From: CAZEDU01 sp964511185
Lineage (GTDB): Bacteria > Myxococcota > Myxococcia > Myxococcales > Myxococcaceae
Reading direction: 5' to 3'
NCBI GenBank assembly: GCA_964511185.1
Contig: CAZEDU010000010.1
Location: forward strand, 1 to 62,878
DNA: 62,878 nt
Each line of letters begins with the position of its first letter. The stretch's first letter is position 1. The notes beneath the pieces are model-generated. The model searched no databases and was not told the DNA's origin. It saw nothing but the letters and a program-made list of their open reading frames with translations. Of the stretch, positions 23,795-32,375 are shown piece after piece. Position numbers and translations under genes: made by a program.

Positions 23795-26665
23795 GTGCTG
23801 GGTCGGCTCGCCGAGACGCTTTTCCCGGTTCAACGAGGCGAGCGCAGCCTCACCTTCGCGCTTTTCCTGCACAGCTTCTTCGCGGTCGGCGCGTTCATGA
23901 CGGGCCGCACGGTGCGGGACGCGCTCTTCATGGCGAACCACGACCGCGGCGCGCTCCCGTGGATGTACATCGCGTCGGCGATCGCGGTGACGCTGTTCGG
24001 GCTGGCCTACGCGCCGCTGGCGAAGCGGTTTCGACGGGATCAGCTGGCGCTGGCGACCGCCCTGGTGTTCTCGGCGGTGTTCTGCGCGCTGTGGGTGCTC
24101 GAGCGCGGGCAGCTCCGCGGCGTGTACGCGGGCCTCTACGTCTACGTCGAGGTGATGGGCGCGATCGCGCTGGTGCAGTTCTGGACGCTGGCCAACGACC
24201 TCTTCCACGCGCGCGAGGCCAAGCGGCTGTACGGCCTGATCGGCGCCGGCGGCACCGTGGCGAACGTGGTGGTGGGCTACCTCATCGGCAAGCTCTCGGT
24301 CTGGTTCGGCGCCAGCTCGTTGATGCTCTTGTGCGCGCTGCTGCTCGTGGGCACCGCGTTCGCGGCGTTCGCGGCGGGGCGGCTCGGCCGTCAGCGCTCG
24401 GTGGCGAGGAAGGCCAGCGGCAAGGCGCCCGCCACGCGAAAGGGCGGCGCGGCGCGGGTGCTGACGTCGTCGCACTTGCGGACGGTGGCGGTGCTGGCGG
24501 CGCTCACCTTCTTCACCACCACGCTGGTCGACTACGAGTTCAAGGTGATCGCCGCGCAGACGTACCCGACCGACCAGCTCGCCGCGTACTTCGGCTACTT
24601 CAACGCGGTCATCGGCGTGCTCGCGCTGGGGCTACAGCTGTTCGGGACGAACCGGCTGCTCGGCTACGCGGGCGTCATCGGCGCGCTGTCGGTCTTGCCG
24701 GTGTCGATCGCGCTGGGCAGCTCAGCGCTCACGCTCTTCCCCGCGCTGTGGGCGGCGACCGCGACCAGGGGCGCCGACAGTCTGTTCCGCTACACCGTCA
24801 ACGACGCGACGACGCAGATCCTGTACCTGCCGGTCGAGGCGCACGCGCGCGCCCCGGCGAAGGCCTTCATCGACACGGTGGTGAAGCCGGCGGCGATTGG
24901 GCTGGCGGGCGTCGCGCTCGCCGGCTACCGGTCCGGCTACGACGGAGATCCATACCGGCTCGCGCCGATCACACTCGCGCTCGCGCTGCTGTGGATCGGC
25001 GTCGTGGCGTCGCTGCGCTCTCAGTACGTGCGGTCGCTGCAGGACAACTTGAGGCGCCGAAAGCTCGACCTCGCCTCGGCGCGCCACCGGGTGGTCGACG
25101 GCTCCACCAGCAAGGTGCTGCAGCGGGCGATGGAGAGCGGAGACGCGCGCGAGGTCCTGAACGCGCTCGAGCTGTTGCCGCACCTGGAGAACATCGAGCT
25201 CGACCACCAGGTCGAGCCGCTGCTCGAGCATCCGCTCCCCGAGATACGCGTCGCGGCGCTCGACTACTACGCGCGGCGCCAGACGGTGCGGTTCGCCAAC
25301 TCGATCTTCCGCAGGTTCGACGATCCTGATCCCGAGGTGCGCGCGGCGGCCATCGACGCGTTCTGCGCGATGGGGCGCGACAAGGCGGTGCGCAACGTGC
25401 GCCGCTTCCTGAGCGACCCGGACGCCGGCGTCCGCAGCGCGGCGATCACCGGGATGATCCGCTACGGCGGGCTCGACGGCGTCCTGATGGCGGCCGAGGC
25501 GCTCAAGGGGATGATCGAGCACGCCGACCCGTTGATGCGCGAGCACGCGGCGAAGGTGCTCGGCGACATCGGCGTGAGGAACTTCTACCAGCCGGTGCTG
25601 CAGCTGATGAGCGACCCCGAGCCCGCGGTGCGGCGCCAGGCGACGATCGCGGCGGGCGTGCTCAAGAGCCCCGAGTTCGTCATCCCGCTGCTCTACAAGA
25701 CGCAGGCGCCCGAGACGCTGCACGAGGCGGTGGAGTCCCTCGCGCAGTACGGCAGCGGCATCTTGCCGACGCTTGCCAAGGTGCTGTCGAACCACCTGGA
25801 GGACGCGGCGGTCCGACGGGCGGTGGCGCGCGTGCTGGGCCGCTTGGGCACCCCGGAGGCGGTGCAGGTGATGGCCGGCCACTTGGAGGAGCGGGACGAG
25901 CAGCTCCGGGCGCGGCTGTTCCGCTCGCTGGCGCGGGCGGTCAAGGGCAAGGCGTCCGCCACGGTTCCGCCGCAGCCGCTCGCCGAGGCGCTCGACGGCG
26001 AGCTCCAGCGCGCGTTCAACGCGCTGCAGGCGCTCGAGACGCTGGGGCTGGTGGCCAAGCCGCTCTCGTCGGCGCCGCGGCAGGGGCCGGAGGCGGCGGG
26101 CGCCCTGCTCGCCTCGGCGCTCGAAGAGAAGCTCGCGATGATCGAGCGTCGGGTCTTCTACCTGCTCGCGGTGCTCTACCCGGACGCGGACATGGAGCAC
26201 ATCTACGCGGGCATCCACGACGCCGACCCGGCCGAGGCCCCGCGGCGCCGGGCGAACGCGGTGGAGCTGATAGACAACCTGCTCGACCGCGGCCTCAAGC
26301 GCCGCCTGTTGCCGCTCATCGAAGACCTCCCCCGCGCGGAGCGCTTGAAGGCGCTGGCCGAGGTGTTTCCGCAGCGCGCGCAGGGGCGTGACGAGGTGCT
26401 GAACGCGCTGTGCACGGACGAGAGCGCCTGGGTCCGGGCCTGCGCGGTCTGGTACGCCGCCGAGACGCGGGCGTCGGCGTCCACGCTGTTCGTCTCGCTC
26501 AGCAGCGATCAGAACCCGATCGTGCGCGAGACCTCGCTGGTGGCCCTGGCCCAGGTCGCCCCCGAGGAGGCACCGGGCGTTGCGCAGCGGCGGCTGACCG
26601 ACGAGGTGCCGGTCGTTCGTCAGCAAGCGGCCCGGATTTCCACCCGCGCAGGCTCGACCGGCTGA
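23795..26665 (+). CDS. NTT (ATP/ADP translocase)-like membrane protein fused to HEAT repeats
   Basis: 956 aa from GTG 23795. Residues 1-430 contain about twelve membrane helices in the style of nucleotide transporters (NTT/Npt family), for example RGERSLTFALFLHSFFAVGAFMTGRTVRDALF, ALVQFWTLANDLFHAREAKRLYGLIGAGGTVANVVVGY, and RGADSLFRYTVNDATTQILYLPV, blocks shared by NTT relatives. Residues about 460-950 are HEAT/armadillo-like repeats (for example DPDPEVRAAAIDAFCAMG, DPDAGVRSAAITGMIRYGG, DPEPAVRRQATIAAGVL). The cytoplasmic repeats probably bind a partner or sense a signal. True ATP/ADP exchange is known for intracellular bacteria; free-living members have unknown substrates. The gene is followed 22 bp later by a cyclic-nucleotide-binding domain, with which it is probably co-expressed. 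Confidence 0.82.
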   Translation: MLGRLAETLFPVQRGERSLTFALFLHSFFAVGAFMTGRTVRDALFMANHDRGALPWMYIASAIAVTLFGLAYAPLAKRFRRDQLALATALVFSAVFCALWVLERGQLRGVYAGLYVYVEVMGAIALVQFWTLANDLFHAREAKRLYGLIGAGGTVANVVVGYLIGKLSVWFGASSLMLLCALLLVGTAFAAFAAGRLGRQRSVARKASGKAPATRKGGAARVLTSSHLRTVAVLAALTFFTTTLVDYEFKVIAAQTYPTDQLAAYFGYFNAVIGVLALGLQLFGTNRLLGYAGVIGALSVLPVSIALGSSALTLFPALWAATATRGADSLFRYTVNDATTQILYLPVEAHARAPAKAFIDTVVKPAAIGLAGVALAGYRSGYDGDPYRLAPITLALALLWIGVVASLRSQYVRSLQDNLRRRKLDLASARHRVVDGSTSKVLQRAMESGDAREVLNALELLPHLENIELDHQVEPLLEHPLPEIRVAALDYYARRQTVRFANSIFRRFDDPDPEVRAAAIDAFCAMGRDKAVRNVRRFLSDPDAGVRSAAITGMIRYGGLDGVLMAAEALKGMIEHADPLMREHAAKVLGDIGVRNFYQPVLQLMSDPEPAVRRQATIAAGVLKSPEFVIPLLYKTQAPETLHEAVESLAQYGSGILPTLAKVLSNHLEDAAVRRAVARVLGRLGTPEAVQVMAGHLEERDEQLRARLFRSLARAVKGKASATVPPQPLAEALDGELQRAFNALQALETLGLVAKPLSSAPRQGPEAAGALLASALEEKLAMIERRVFYLLAVLYPDADMEHIYAGIHDADPAEAPRRRANAVELIDNLLDRGLKRRLLPLIEDLPRAERLKALAEVFPQRAQGRDEVLNALCTDESAWVRACAVWYAAETRASASTLFVSLSSDQNPIVRETSLVALAQVAPEEAPGVAQRRLTDEVPVVRQQAARISTRAGSTG

Positions 26666-26687
26666 TCCATACTGTGCGCGCCGCCCG

Positions 26688-27101
26688 ATGATCTCCACGG
26701 TCGAAAAAGTCCTCTTCCTCAAGTCGATCGACCTGTTCTCGCAGATCCCCGGCGAGGATCTGGCGCAGGTCGCGCTCATCTCCACCGAAGAGTCCCGCGA
26801 CGCGGGGGACGAGATCTTCGCTGAGGGCGAGGCGGGCGACGCGCTCTACCTGGTGCTCGACGGGCGCGTGCGCGTGCACAAGGCCGACCGGATGATCGCC
26901 GAGCTGGGCGAGCGCGAGTGCTTCGGCGAGATGGCGCTGCTCGACGCCGCGCCCCGCTCGGCCACGGTGACCACGCTGACCGACGTGCGGCTGCTGCGGA
27001 TCTCCCGGGAGGACTTCCAGGAGATCATGTCCGAGAAGCCCGAGATCGCCGCCGGCATCATCAAGGTCCTGGTGCGCCGGCTCCGCGACGCCATTCGCTG
27101 A
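26688..27101 (+). CDS. Stand-alone cyclic-nucleotide-binding domain protein
   Basis: 137 aa. One complete cNMP-binding beta-barrel: STVEKVLFLKSIDLFSQIPGEDL, GDALYLVLDGRVRVHK, then the phosphate-binding cassette CFGEMALLDAAPRSATVTTL with conserved Glu and Arg for the cyclic phosphate, and a C-terminal helix (REDFQEIMSEKPEIAAGIIKVLVRRLRDAI). There is no HTH, so it is not a CRP-type activator; a partner effector is needed. It starts 22 bp after the transporter-HEAT gene. In other bacteria transporter, HEAT and cNMP modules occur in one chain, so the split pair probably works as one complex. Confidence 0.87.
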   Translation: MISTVEKVLFLKSIDLFSQIPGEDLAQVALISTEESRDAGDEIFAEGEAGDALYLVLDGRVRVHKADRMIAELGERECFGEMALLDAAPRSATVTTLTDVRLLRISREDFQEIMSEKPEIAAGIIKVLVRRLRDAIR

Positions 27102-27146
27102 TCGCCGCCGCTTTGCTGCTAGAACGCGCACCGCCAAGGAGCGCGC

Positions 27147-29597
27147 ATGTCGAGCCCGTCGTACACGCCGTACGTCTCCGCGTCCCAATCTCCCGCCGAG
27201 CTGACGTTGCGAGCCCTGATCTTGGGCTCAGTGCTCGGCATCGTGTTCGCCGCCTCGTCGGTCTTCCTGGCCGTGAAGGTGGGCATGACGGTCTCGGCGT
27301 CGATTCCGATCGCGGTGCTGTCGATCGCCCTCTTCCGGTCGCTCGGCAAGTCGAGCATCCTCGAGAGCACCATCGTGCAGACGACCGGTTCGGCGGGCGA
27401 GTCGTTGGCCTTCGGCGTGGCCGCCGCCCTGCCCGCGCTGTTGTTCATGGGCTACGAGATCAGCCTGACGCACGCCTTCCTCACCGCGGCGCTCGGCGGC
27501 GTGCTCGGGGTCTTGATGATGATCCCGCTGCGCCACGGGCTCATCGTGCAGGAGCACGGCAAGCTCACCTACCCCGAGGGCACCGCCTGCGCCGACGTGC
27601 TGATCGTCGGCGAGCAAGGCGGCACCAACGCGCGCACGGTGGTGATCGGCTTCGTCATCGGCGCCGCGTACAAGTTCGCGTACTACGGCCTCAAGCTGTG
27701 GCGTGAGACGATCGGCTTCGCGCTCGACAAGGTCACGCTCGATCCGGCCACGCAGAAGATCGCCTCGTACAAGGGCTACCTGGGCGGATCGGTGGCGGCG
27801 GAGGTGAGCCCGGAGCTCCTGGGCGTCGGCTACATCATCGGGCCGCGGGTCGCCGGCATCACCTTCGCGGGCGGCGTGCTGTCGTACCTGGTGCTGATTC
27901 CGGCCATCAAGTTCTTCGCGGGCGGGCTCGATCACGACGCGCTCGCGCTGATCGGCGCGTCGGCCAATGACCCGCTGGTGTCCCAGATGACCCCGAACCA
28001 GGTCCGCAACGCCTTCGTGCTCTACATCGGCGCGGGCGCGGTGGCGACGGGCGGGCTGATCAGCCTGATCCGCTCGTTCCCCACCATCGTGAGCGCCTTT
28101 CAGCGCGGCATCCGCACCTTCGTGGCGTCGCGCCGCGCCCAGAGCGCCGCCGACGCGCTGCCGCGGACCGAGCAGGACCTCCCCATCGTCACCGTGCTGA
28201 TCGGGGTCGCGGTGCTCGTCCTGCTCATCTGGCTCGCGCCGCCGCTGCAGATCAACCTCCTGTCCGCGCTGCTCATCATCGTGTGCGGGTTCTTCTTCGT
28301 GACCGTCAGCTCGCGCATCACCGGCGAGATCGGCTCGTCGTCGAACCCGATCTCGGGGATGGTGGTCGCCACCCTGCTCATCACCTGTCTGGTGTTCCTC
28401 CTCCTCGGCTGGACCTCGCCGACCGACCGCTTCATGGCGCTCACCACCGCGGCCATCGTCGGGATCGCGGCGTCCAACGGCGGCACGACCGCGCAGGATC
28501 TGAAGACCGCGTTCCTCGTCGGCGGCACGCCCCGGCGCCAGCAGCTCGCCCTGTTCGTCGGCGTGCTCACCAGCGCGACGTTCATCGGGCTGACGCTCGT
28601 CACGCTCAACCGAGGCGCCACGGTGAACATCCCGGAGACGCACCCGGGCGCGCAGGTGACCGAGCTCTCCGCGGAGAAGGTCACGCTCTACCAGCACCCC
28701 TTCGCCCTCACCGGCGAGGCGCTCGCGGCGCGGGGCGTCACGCGCGAGGAGATCGCGCGCGCCGTCTGGGCGGCAGGAGACGACCTGAAGGTCGACGACG
28801 CCGGCCGAGCTTGGATTCGCTCCTTCCATCCGCGGCGACCCGAAGCGCTGTCCGCGATCGCGGCGAAGCCGGGGCTGACGCTGGGCGAGCTGGGCTCGGT
28901 GGGCGACGCCAGCCCCACCCAGCTCACCGTGGGCTTCATGCGCGGCCACGAGACCATCCCCGCCGGCCAGTACCTGGTCGACGACAGCGGCGCGATTCAG
29001 TACCTGGTGGATCCCGGCATCGGCGGGCGCGTGTCGGAATACCTGGGCCGCAAGCTGACGCGCTTCGACGCCCCGAAGGCGCGGCTGTTCTCGCTGATCA
29101 TCGATGGCATCCTCACGCAGCGGCTGCCGTGGACGCTCGTGCTGCTCGGCGTGTTCCTGGCGTTGATGCTCGAGCTGTGCGGGGTGGCGTCGTTGCCGTT
29201 CGCGGTCGGCGTGTACCTGCCCATCTCCACCAGCGCGCCCATCTTCATCGGCGGGCTCATTCGACGGCTGGCGGATCGAGTCCGCGGGAACCACGCCGCG
29301 GAGGCCGAGTTCTCGCCCGGCGTGCTGCTCTCGTCCGGCTACATCGCCGGTGGGGCGATCGCCGGGGTCGCGGTCGCGATGCTGGCGATCCCGCAAGGCG
29401 GCGCGCTGCTCCGGGCGCTGGACCTGCCGCACCAGCTCGGCGAAGGCAACGCCCTGGGCCGGTTCCTCAACACGGTCGGGGAGAGCGAGTCGTCGTCGGA
29501 TCTTCCCGCCGCGCTCTGGGGGCTGCTCTTCTTCGCGGCGCTCGCGGCCTACCTGTTGCGCGGCGCGCTGCGGGGACAGGCCGCGGCCAAGCGCTAG
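27147..29597 (+). CDS. OPT family oligopeptide transporter
   Basis: 816 aa, about fourteen or more membrane helices. N-terminal OPT features: PAELTLRALILGSVLGIVFAASSVFLAVKVGMTVSASIPIAVLSIALFR, and the segment ILESTIVQTTGSAGESLAFGVAAALPAL, which fits the conserved OPT substrate-pathway region. Helices AHRAVV... continue to MVVATLLITCLVFLLLGW and a large non-membrane loop at about residues 490-640 (between VTELSAEKV and TRFDAPKARL), then further helices. OPT carriers are proton-coupled importers of small peptides (or of metal chelates). The likely role is peptide uptake in a predatory or proteolytic life style. It ends in the CTAG shared with the facing rluD gene. Confidence 0.9.
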   Translation: MSSPSYTPYVSASQSPAELTLRALILGSVLGIVFAASSVFLAVKVGMTVSASIPIAVLSIALFRSLGKSSILESTIVQTTGSAGESLAFGVAAALPALLFMGYEISLTHAFLTAALGGVLGVLMMIPLRHGLIVQEHGKLTYPEGTACADVLIVGEQGGTNARTVVIGFVIGAAYKFAYYGLKLWRETIGFALDKVTLDPATQKIASYKGYLGGSVAAEVSPELLGVGYIIGPRVAGITFAGGVLSYLVLIPAIKFFAGGLDHDALALIGASANDPLVSQMTPNQVRNAFVLYIGAGAVATGGLISLIRSFPTIVSAFQRGIRTFVASRRAQSAADALPRTEQDLPIVTVLIGVAVLVLLIWLAPPLQINLLSALLIIVCGFFFVTVSSRITGEIGSSSNPISGMVVATLLITCLVFLLLGWTSPTDRFMALTTAAIVGIAASNGGTTAQDLKTAFLVGGTPRRQQLALFVGVLTSATFIGLTLVTLNRGATVNIPETHPGAQVTELSAEKVTLYQHPFALTGEALAARGVTREEIARAVWAAGDDLKVDDAGRAWIRSFHPRRPEALSAIAAKPGLTLGELGSVGDASPTQLTVGFMRGHETIPAGQYLVDDSGAIQYLVDPGIGGRVSEYLGRKLTRFDAPKARLFSLIIDGILTQRLPWTLVLLGVFLALMLELCGVASLPFAVGVYLPISTSAPIFIGGLIRRLADRVRGNHAAEAEFSPGVLLSSGYIAGGAIAGVAVAMLAIPQGGALLRALDLPHQLGEGNALGRFLNTVGESESSSDLPAALWGLLFFAALAAYLLRGALRGQAAAKR

Positions 29598-30541
29598 CCG
29601 CGCAGCTGCTCCAGGGCGCGGGCGAAGTCGTCCGGGAGCGGCGCCTCGAAGGCGAGCGCTTCGCCCGTGCGCGGGTGCGCGAACGCGAGCTTCCAGGCGT
29701 GGAGCCCCTGCCGCCCGAGCGCCTTCGCCGCGGCCTGCACGCGAGGAGGCGCGCCCTTTCGCCGCCCGCCGTACAGCGCATCGCCGAGCAGCGGGTGGCC
29801 CGCCTCCGACAGGTGCACGCGGATCTGATGCGTCCGCCCCGTCTCGAGCGTCACCTCGAGCAGCGCCGCGCCGTCGAACGCCTCGCGCACCCGGAAGTGG
29901 GTGACGGCCGGCTTGCCCTGCTGGACCCGGCCGGTGAAGCGCTTTCGGTGAACGGGGTGACGACCGAAGAGCGTGCAAATCGTCGCGTCGGCGGGCGGCA
30001 CCGCGTGCACCAGCGCCAGGTATGTCTTCTCCACCTCGCGCCCCTTGAAGGCCGCCTGCAGCCGCTGCAGCGCCCGCTCGTTCTTGGCCACGACCAGACA
30101 GCCCGAGGTGTCCTTGTCGAGCCGGTGGACGATGCCCGGCCGCAGCTCACCGCCGACGCCCGTCAGGTCCTTCACCTTGTGGAGCAAGGCGTTCACCAGG
30201 GTGCCCGACCAGTTGCCGGCGGCCGGGTGGACCACCATGCCCGCGGCCTTGTCGAGGACGACCAGGTCCTGGTCTTCGTAGAGGATGCGAAGCGGCAGAT
30301 CCTCCGGCGCCGCGGTGGCCGACACGGGCGCCGGGAGCGAGATCGAGATCTCCTCGCCGCCCTTGAGCCGCGCGGCCGGCTTGGGCGCCCGTCCATCCAC
30401 CTGCACGCGCGCGTCGTCGAGCAGCGCGCGGATGCGCGATCGGCTCAGCTCGGGGAACGCGGTGGCCAGGTGCTGGTCGAGCCGCGCGCCCTTCGCCTCG
30501 GGCGGCACGCGGTGCGACAGCGTTCGCGGAGCGGCTACCAA
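29594..30541 (-). CDS. RluA/RluD-family ribosomal large-subunit pseudouridine synthase
   Basis: 315 aa. An S4 RNA-binding domain at residues about 15-75 (RLDQHLATAFPELSRSRIRALLDDARVQVDG) precedes the pseudouridine synthase fold. Catalytic Asp about residue 142 in GIVHRLDKDTSGCLVVAK, with the conserved R-T-H-Q-I-R block (ETGRTHQIRVHLSEAGHPLLGD) near residue 230. It isomerises specific uridines in 23S rRNA (RluD targets positions 1911/1915/1917 in E. coli). The RluD-type architecture fits, but RluC-like specificity is not excluded. It overlaps the next minus gene by 7 bp and shares a CTAG stop with the facing OPT gene. Confidence 0.9.
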   Translation of the reverse strand: MVAAPRTLSHRVPPEAKGARLDQHLATAFPELSRSRIRALLDDARVQVDGRAPKPAARLKGGEEISISLPAPVSATAAPEDLPLRILYEDQDLVVLDKAAGMVVHPAAGNWSGTLVNALLHKVKDLTGVGGELRPGIVHRLDKDTSGCLVVAKNERALQRLQAAFKGREVEKTYLALVHAVPPADATICTLFGRHPVHRKRFTGRVQQGKPAVTHFRVREAFDGAALLEVTLETGRTHQIRVHLSEAGHPLLGDALYGGRRKGAPPRVQAAAKALGRQGLHAWKLAFAHPRTGEALAFEAPLPDDFARALEQLRG

Positions 30542-30798
30542 ATCTTGCTGCGCACGTGGCCCTTGCGAAAGATGACCACGTCGATGATCGCGCGATCGAA
30601 GAAGTTCGTCTGCGAGAACACCTCTCCGCTCACGCGGCTGCGGTACAGCTCGCGCCCCTCGTCGAGCTCGTCCTTCAAGGTCTCGAAGAAGCTGTCCTGC
30701 TCGAGCCCCTTGATGATCTTCTGCTCGTTGTAGAGCGCGATGTCCGAGGCGATGGCGCGGGCGAGGCGCATGGCCTTCTGCTTCTCTTCTTCCGTCAT
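30535..30798 (-). CDS. Conserved small protein, unknown function
   Basis: 87 aa, no signal or membrane segment. Helical N-terminus (MTEEEKQKAMRLARAIASDIALYNEQKIIKGLEQDSFFETLKDEL) and a mixed tail (YRSRVSGEVFSQTNFFDRAIIDVVIFRKGHVRSKIW). I recognise no motif beyond this. It overlaps the rluD-type gene by 7 bp at its 3' end and follows the J-like/RodZ-like gene by 18 bp, so the three are one transcription unit. Confidence 0.72.
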   Translation of the reverse strand: MTEEEKQKAMRLARAIASDIALYNEQKIIKGLEQDSFFETLKDELDEGRELYRSRVSGEVFSQTNFFDRAIIDVVIFRKGHVRSKIW

Positions 30799-30816
30799 CG
30801 TGGCCTCAAGCTCCTA

Positions 30817-31659
30817 TCACTTCTTGGTGACCAGTCCCAGATAGCTCTTCGACACCCGCAGCCCGTCGAGCCCCAGCTCGCGCGCCAGGCTCATCAAGAT
30901 GCCCCGCAAGTAGACCGTCGCCGGCAGCGCGTCGTAGCGGTCGGCCTCGATGTTCTCGATGTGGCGCTGCGCGATTCGGGTGCGCTCGGCGAGCTGGGCG
31001 ATCGACACGCCCTTGGTGTTGCGCACCTGCCGGAGGACCTCGCCGTTGAACTCGGTGTCCTCGTGGACCTCGAACGGCTTGGCCTTGGGCTCGGCGGGGA
31101 CCGGCACCACCGCCGCGGGTCGCTCGCGCACCTTCGCCGAGACCTGGGCGAGCGCCGACTCCGCGATGCCGATCGCCGACTCCTGCGACATCTCGGGGGC
31201 CAGCTCGAGCGGGCGGGCGCGCGCGGTCTGCGTCGACGAGACCTCGACGACGATGCCCGCGGAGCGCGCGAGCGAGCCCGGCCCTTCGTCGTTCGCCGCG
31301 ACCGGGGCGCTGGTGCGCGAAGGCGGCTGCGGTGAAGGCCTGGGCGGCGCGACCTGGGCGACCTCGAGCACCGCCGCGCGGTGGGTCGCTTGCGCGGCGC
31401 TGGGCTCGGGGGCGCGCTGCGCCGGGGGCAAGGAGCGGTCGTACTCCTGGCGAAGGTCCGCGTCGGAGAGGAACTCCATCGCCTCGAGCTGCCGCGCGCG
31501 CAGCGCGCCCACGCGCGTTGGCTCGATCTCGAAAACCGCCGCCAGCTCCGCGTCCGGCATCGCCAGAACGCGCTCGTACGCCGGGCGAACGTCGTCGGCC
31601 GGCGCGTCGCGAGCAATCCGGAGCAGCTCGTAGTAGGTCAAATCCTCCGGCCGCCTCAT
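30817..31659 (-). CDS. Protein with J-domain-like N-terminus and RodZ-type helix-turn-helix
   Basis: 280 aa. Residues 1-60 resemble a J-domain (TYYELLRIARDAPADDVRPAYERVLAMP) but the HPD tripeptide needed to stimulate Hsp70 is absent. The middle (about 80-190) is a Pro/Ala-rich disordered linker. Residues about 205-275 form a helix-turn-helix of the RodZ kind: GEVLRQVRNTKGVSIAQLAERTRIAQRHIENIEADRYDALPATVYLRGIL. No membrane helix follows, unlike true RodZ. It is likely cytoplasmic and may bind cytoskeletal or DNA partners. It heads the unit ending in rluD. Confidence 0.75.
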   Translation of the reverse strand: MRRPEDLTYYELLRIARDAPADDVRPAYERVLAMPDAELAAVFEIEPTRVGALRARQLEAMEFLSDADLRQEYDRSLPPAQRAPEPSAAQATHRAAVLEVAQVAPPRPSPQPPSRTSAPVAANDEGPGSLARSAGIVVEVSSTQTARARPLELAPEMSQESAIGIAESALAQVSAKVRERPAAVVPVPAEPKAKPFEVHEDTEFNGEVLRQVRNTKGVSIAQLAERTRIAQRHIENIEADRYDALPATVYLRGILMSLARELGLDGLRVSKSYLGLVTKK

Positions 31660-31778
31660 CGACGGCCTAGGCTACCACCGGATCGGCGGATTCCAGTTTT
31701 CGCCGCCAGGTCGAACCGGCGCAACGGTCGGCGCTCGCCATACATGCGCTTGGGGCGCAGTGCCGCCGTCGGGCTCGC

Positions 31779-32375
31779 CTACTCGTCGAGGAGCTCGACG
31801 TTCCAGTACGAGGCGTCGGCCAGCGTGAGGAACGGCAGCCACTCGCGGTACGTCACGCGCTTGGCGGCGCCGCGGAAGAAAGGCGTCCAGCGCGGGCGGA
31901 CCGGCTTCTTGAGCAGCCTCATGCCGGCCTGATCCGGCGTGCGGCCGCCCTTGCGCAGGTTGCACTCCACGCACGAGCAGACGACGTTCTCCCAAGACGT
32001 CTTGCCGCCCTGCGAGCGCGGACTGACGTGATCCAGGTTGAGCTCGCTGCGCGGCAGCTGACGGCCGCAGTACTGGCAGGTGTCGGCGTCGCGCGCGTAG
32101 ATGTTGAGCCGCGAGAAGCGCACGCGGCCCTTGGGCAAGTACTCGTACGCGGACAACACGACGACGCGGGGGACGCGAATCCGCCGGTCGACGGTGGCGA
32201 TGGTGTCGTGGCCCGGAGCGGTGAGCGCCGCCCAGTCCGCGAACTCATAGAGCCGGTATTGGTTGTCGATGGCCTTGGCGACACCTTGGTACAGGAGCGA
32301 GAACGCCCGCTTCACCGAGGTGACATGAACCGGCTGGTAGTACCGATTCAGGACGAGAACGCTGGTGTTCAGCAT
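31779..32375 (-). CDS. HNH endonuclease family protein
   Basis: 198 aa. An N-terminal part (MLNTSVLVLNRYYQPVHVTSVKRAFSLLYQGVAKAID) typical of the widespread HNH family in many proteobacteria precedes the HNH core at about residues 110-150: CQYCGRQLPRSELNLDHVSPRSQGGKTSWENVVCSCVECNLRKGGRTP. Two CxxC pairs bind zinc and LDHV carries the catalytic His. It is a predicted zinc-dependent nuclease. Its start overlaps the end of selA by 7 bp, so the two are co-translated. The biological role of this family is unclear. Confidence 0.88.
   Translation of the reverse strand: MLNTSVLVLNRYYQPVHVTSVKRAFSLLYQGVAKAIDNQYRLYEFADWAALTAPGHDTIATVDRRIRVPRVVVLSAYEYLPKGRVRFSRLNIYARDADTCQYCGRQLPRSELNLDHVSPRSQGGKTSWENVVCSCVECNLRKGGRTPDQAGMRLLKKPVRPRWTPFFRGAAKRVTYREWLPFLTLADASYWNVELLDE

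Noticed and set aside
23240..24475. Extended minus-strand frame of 411 aa including the antitoxin
   Set aside because: Residues upstream of 23614 are low-complexity His/Arg/Glu text antisense to the transporter gene; only the last 124 residues are protein-like.
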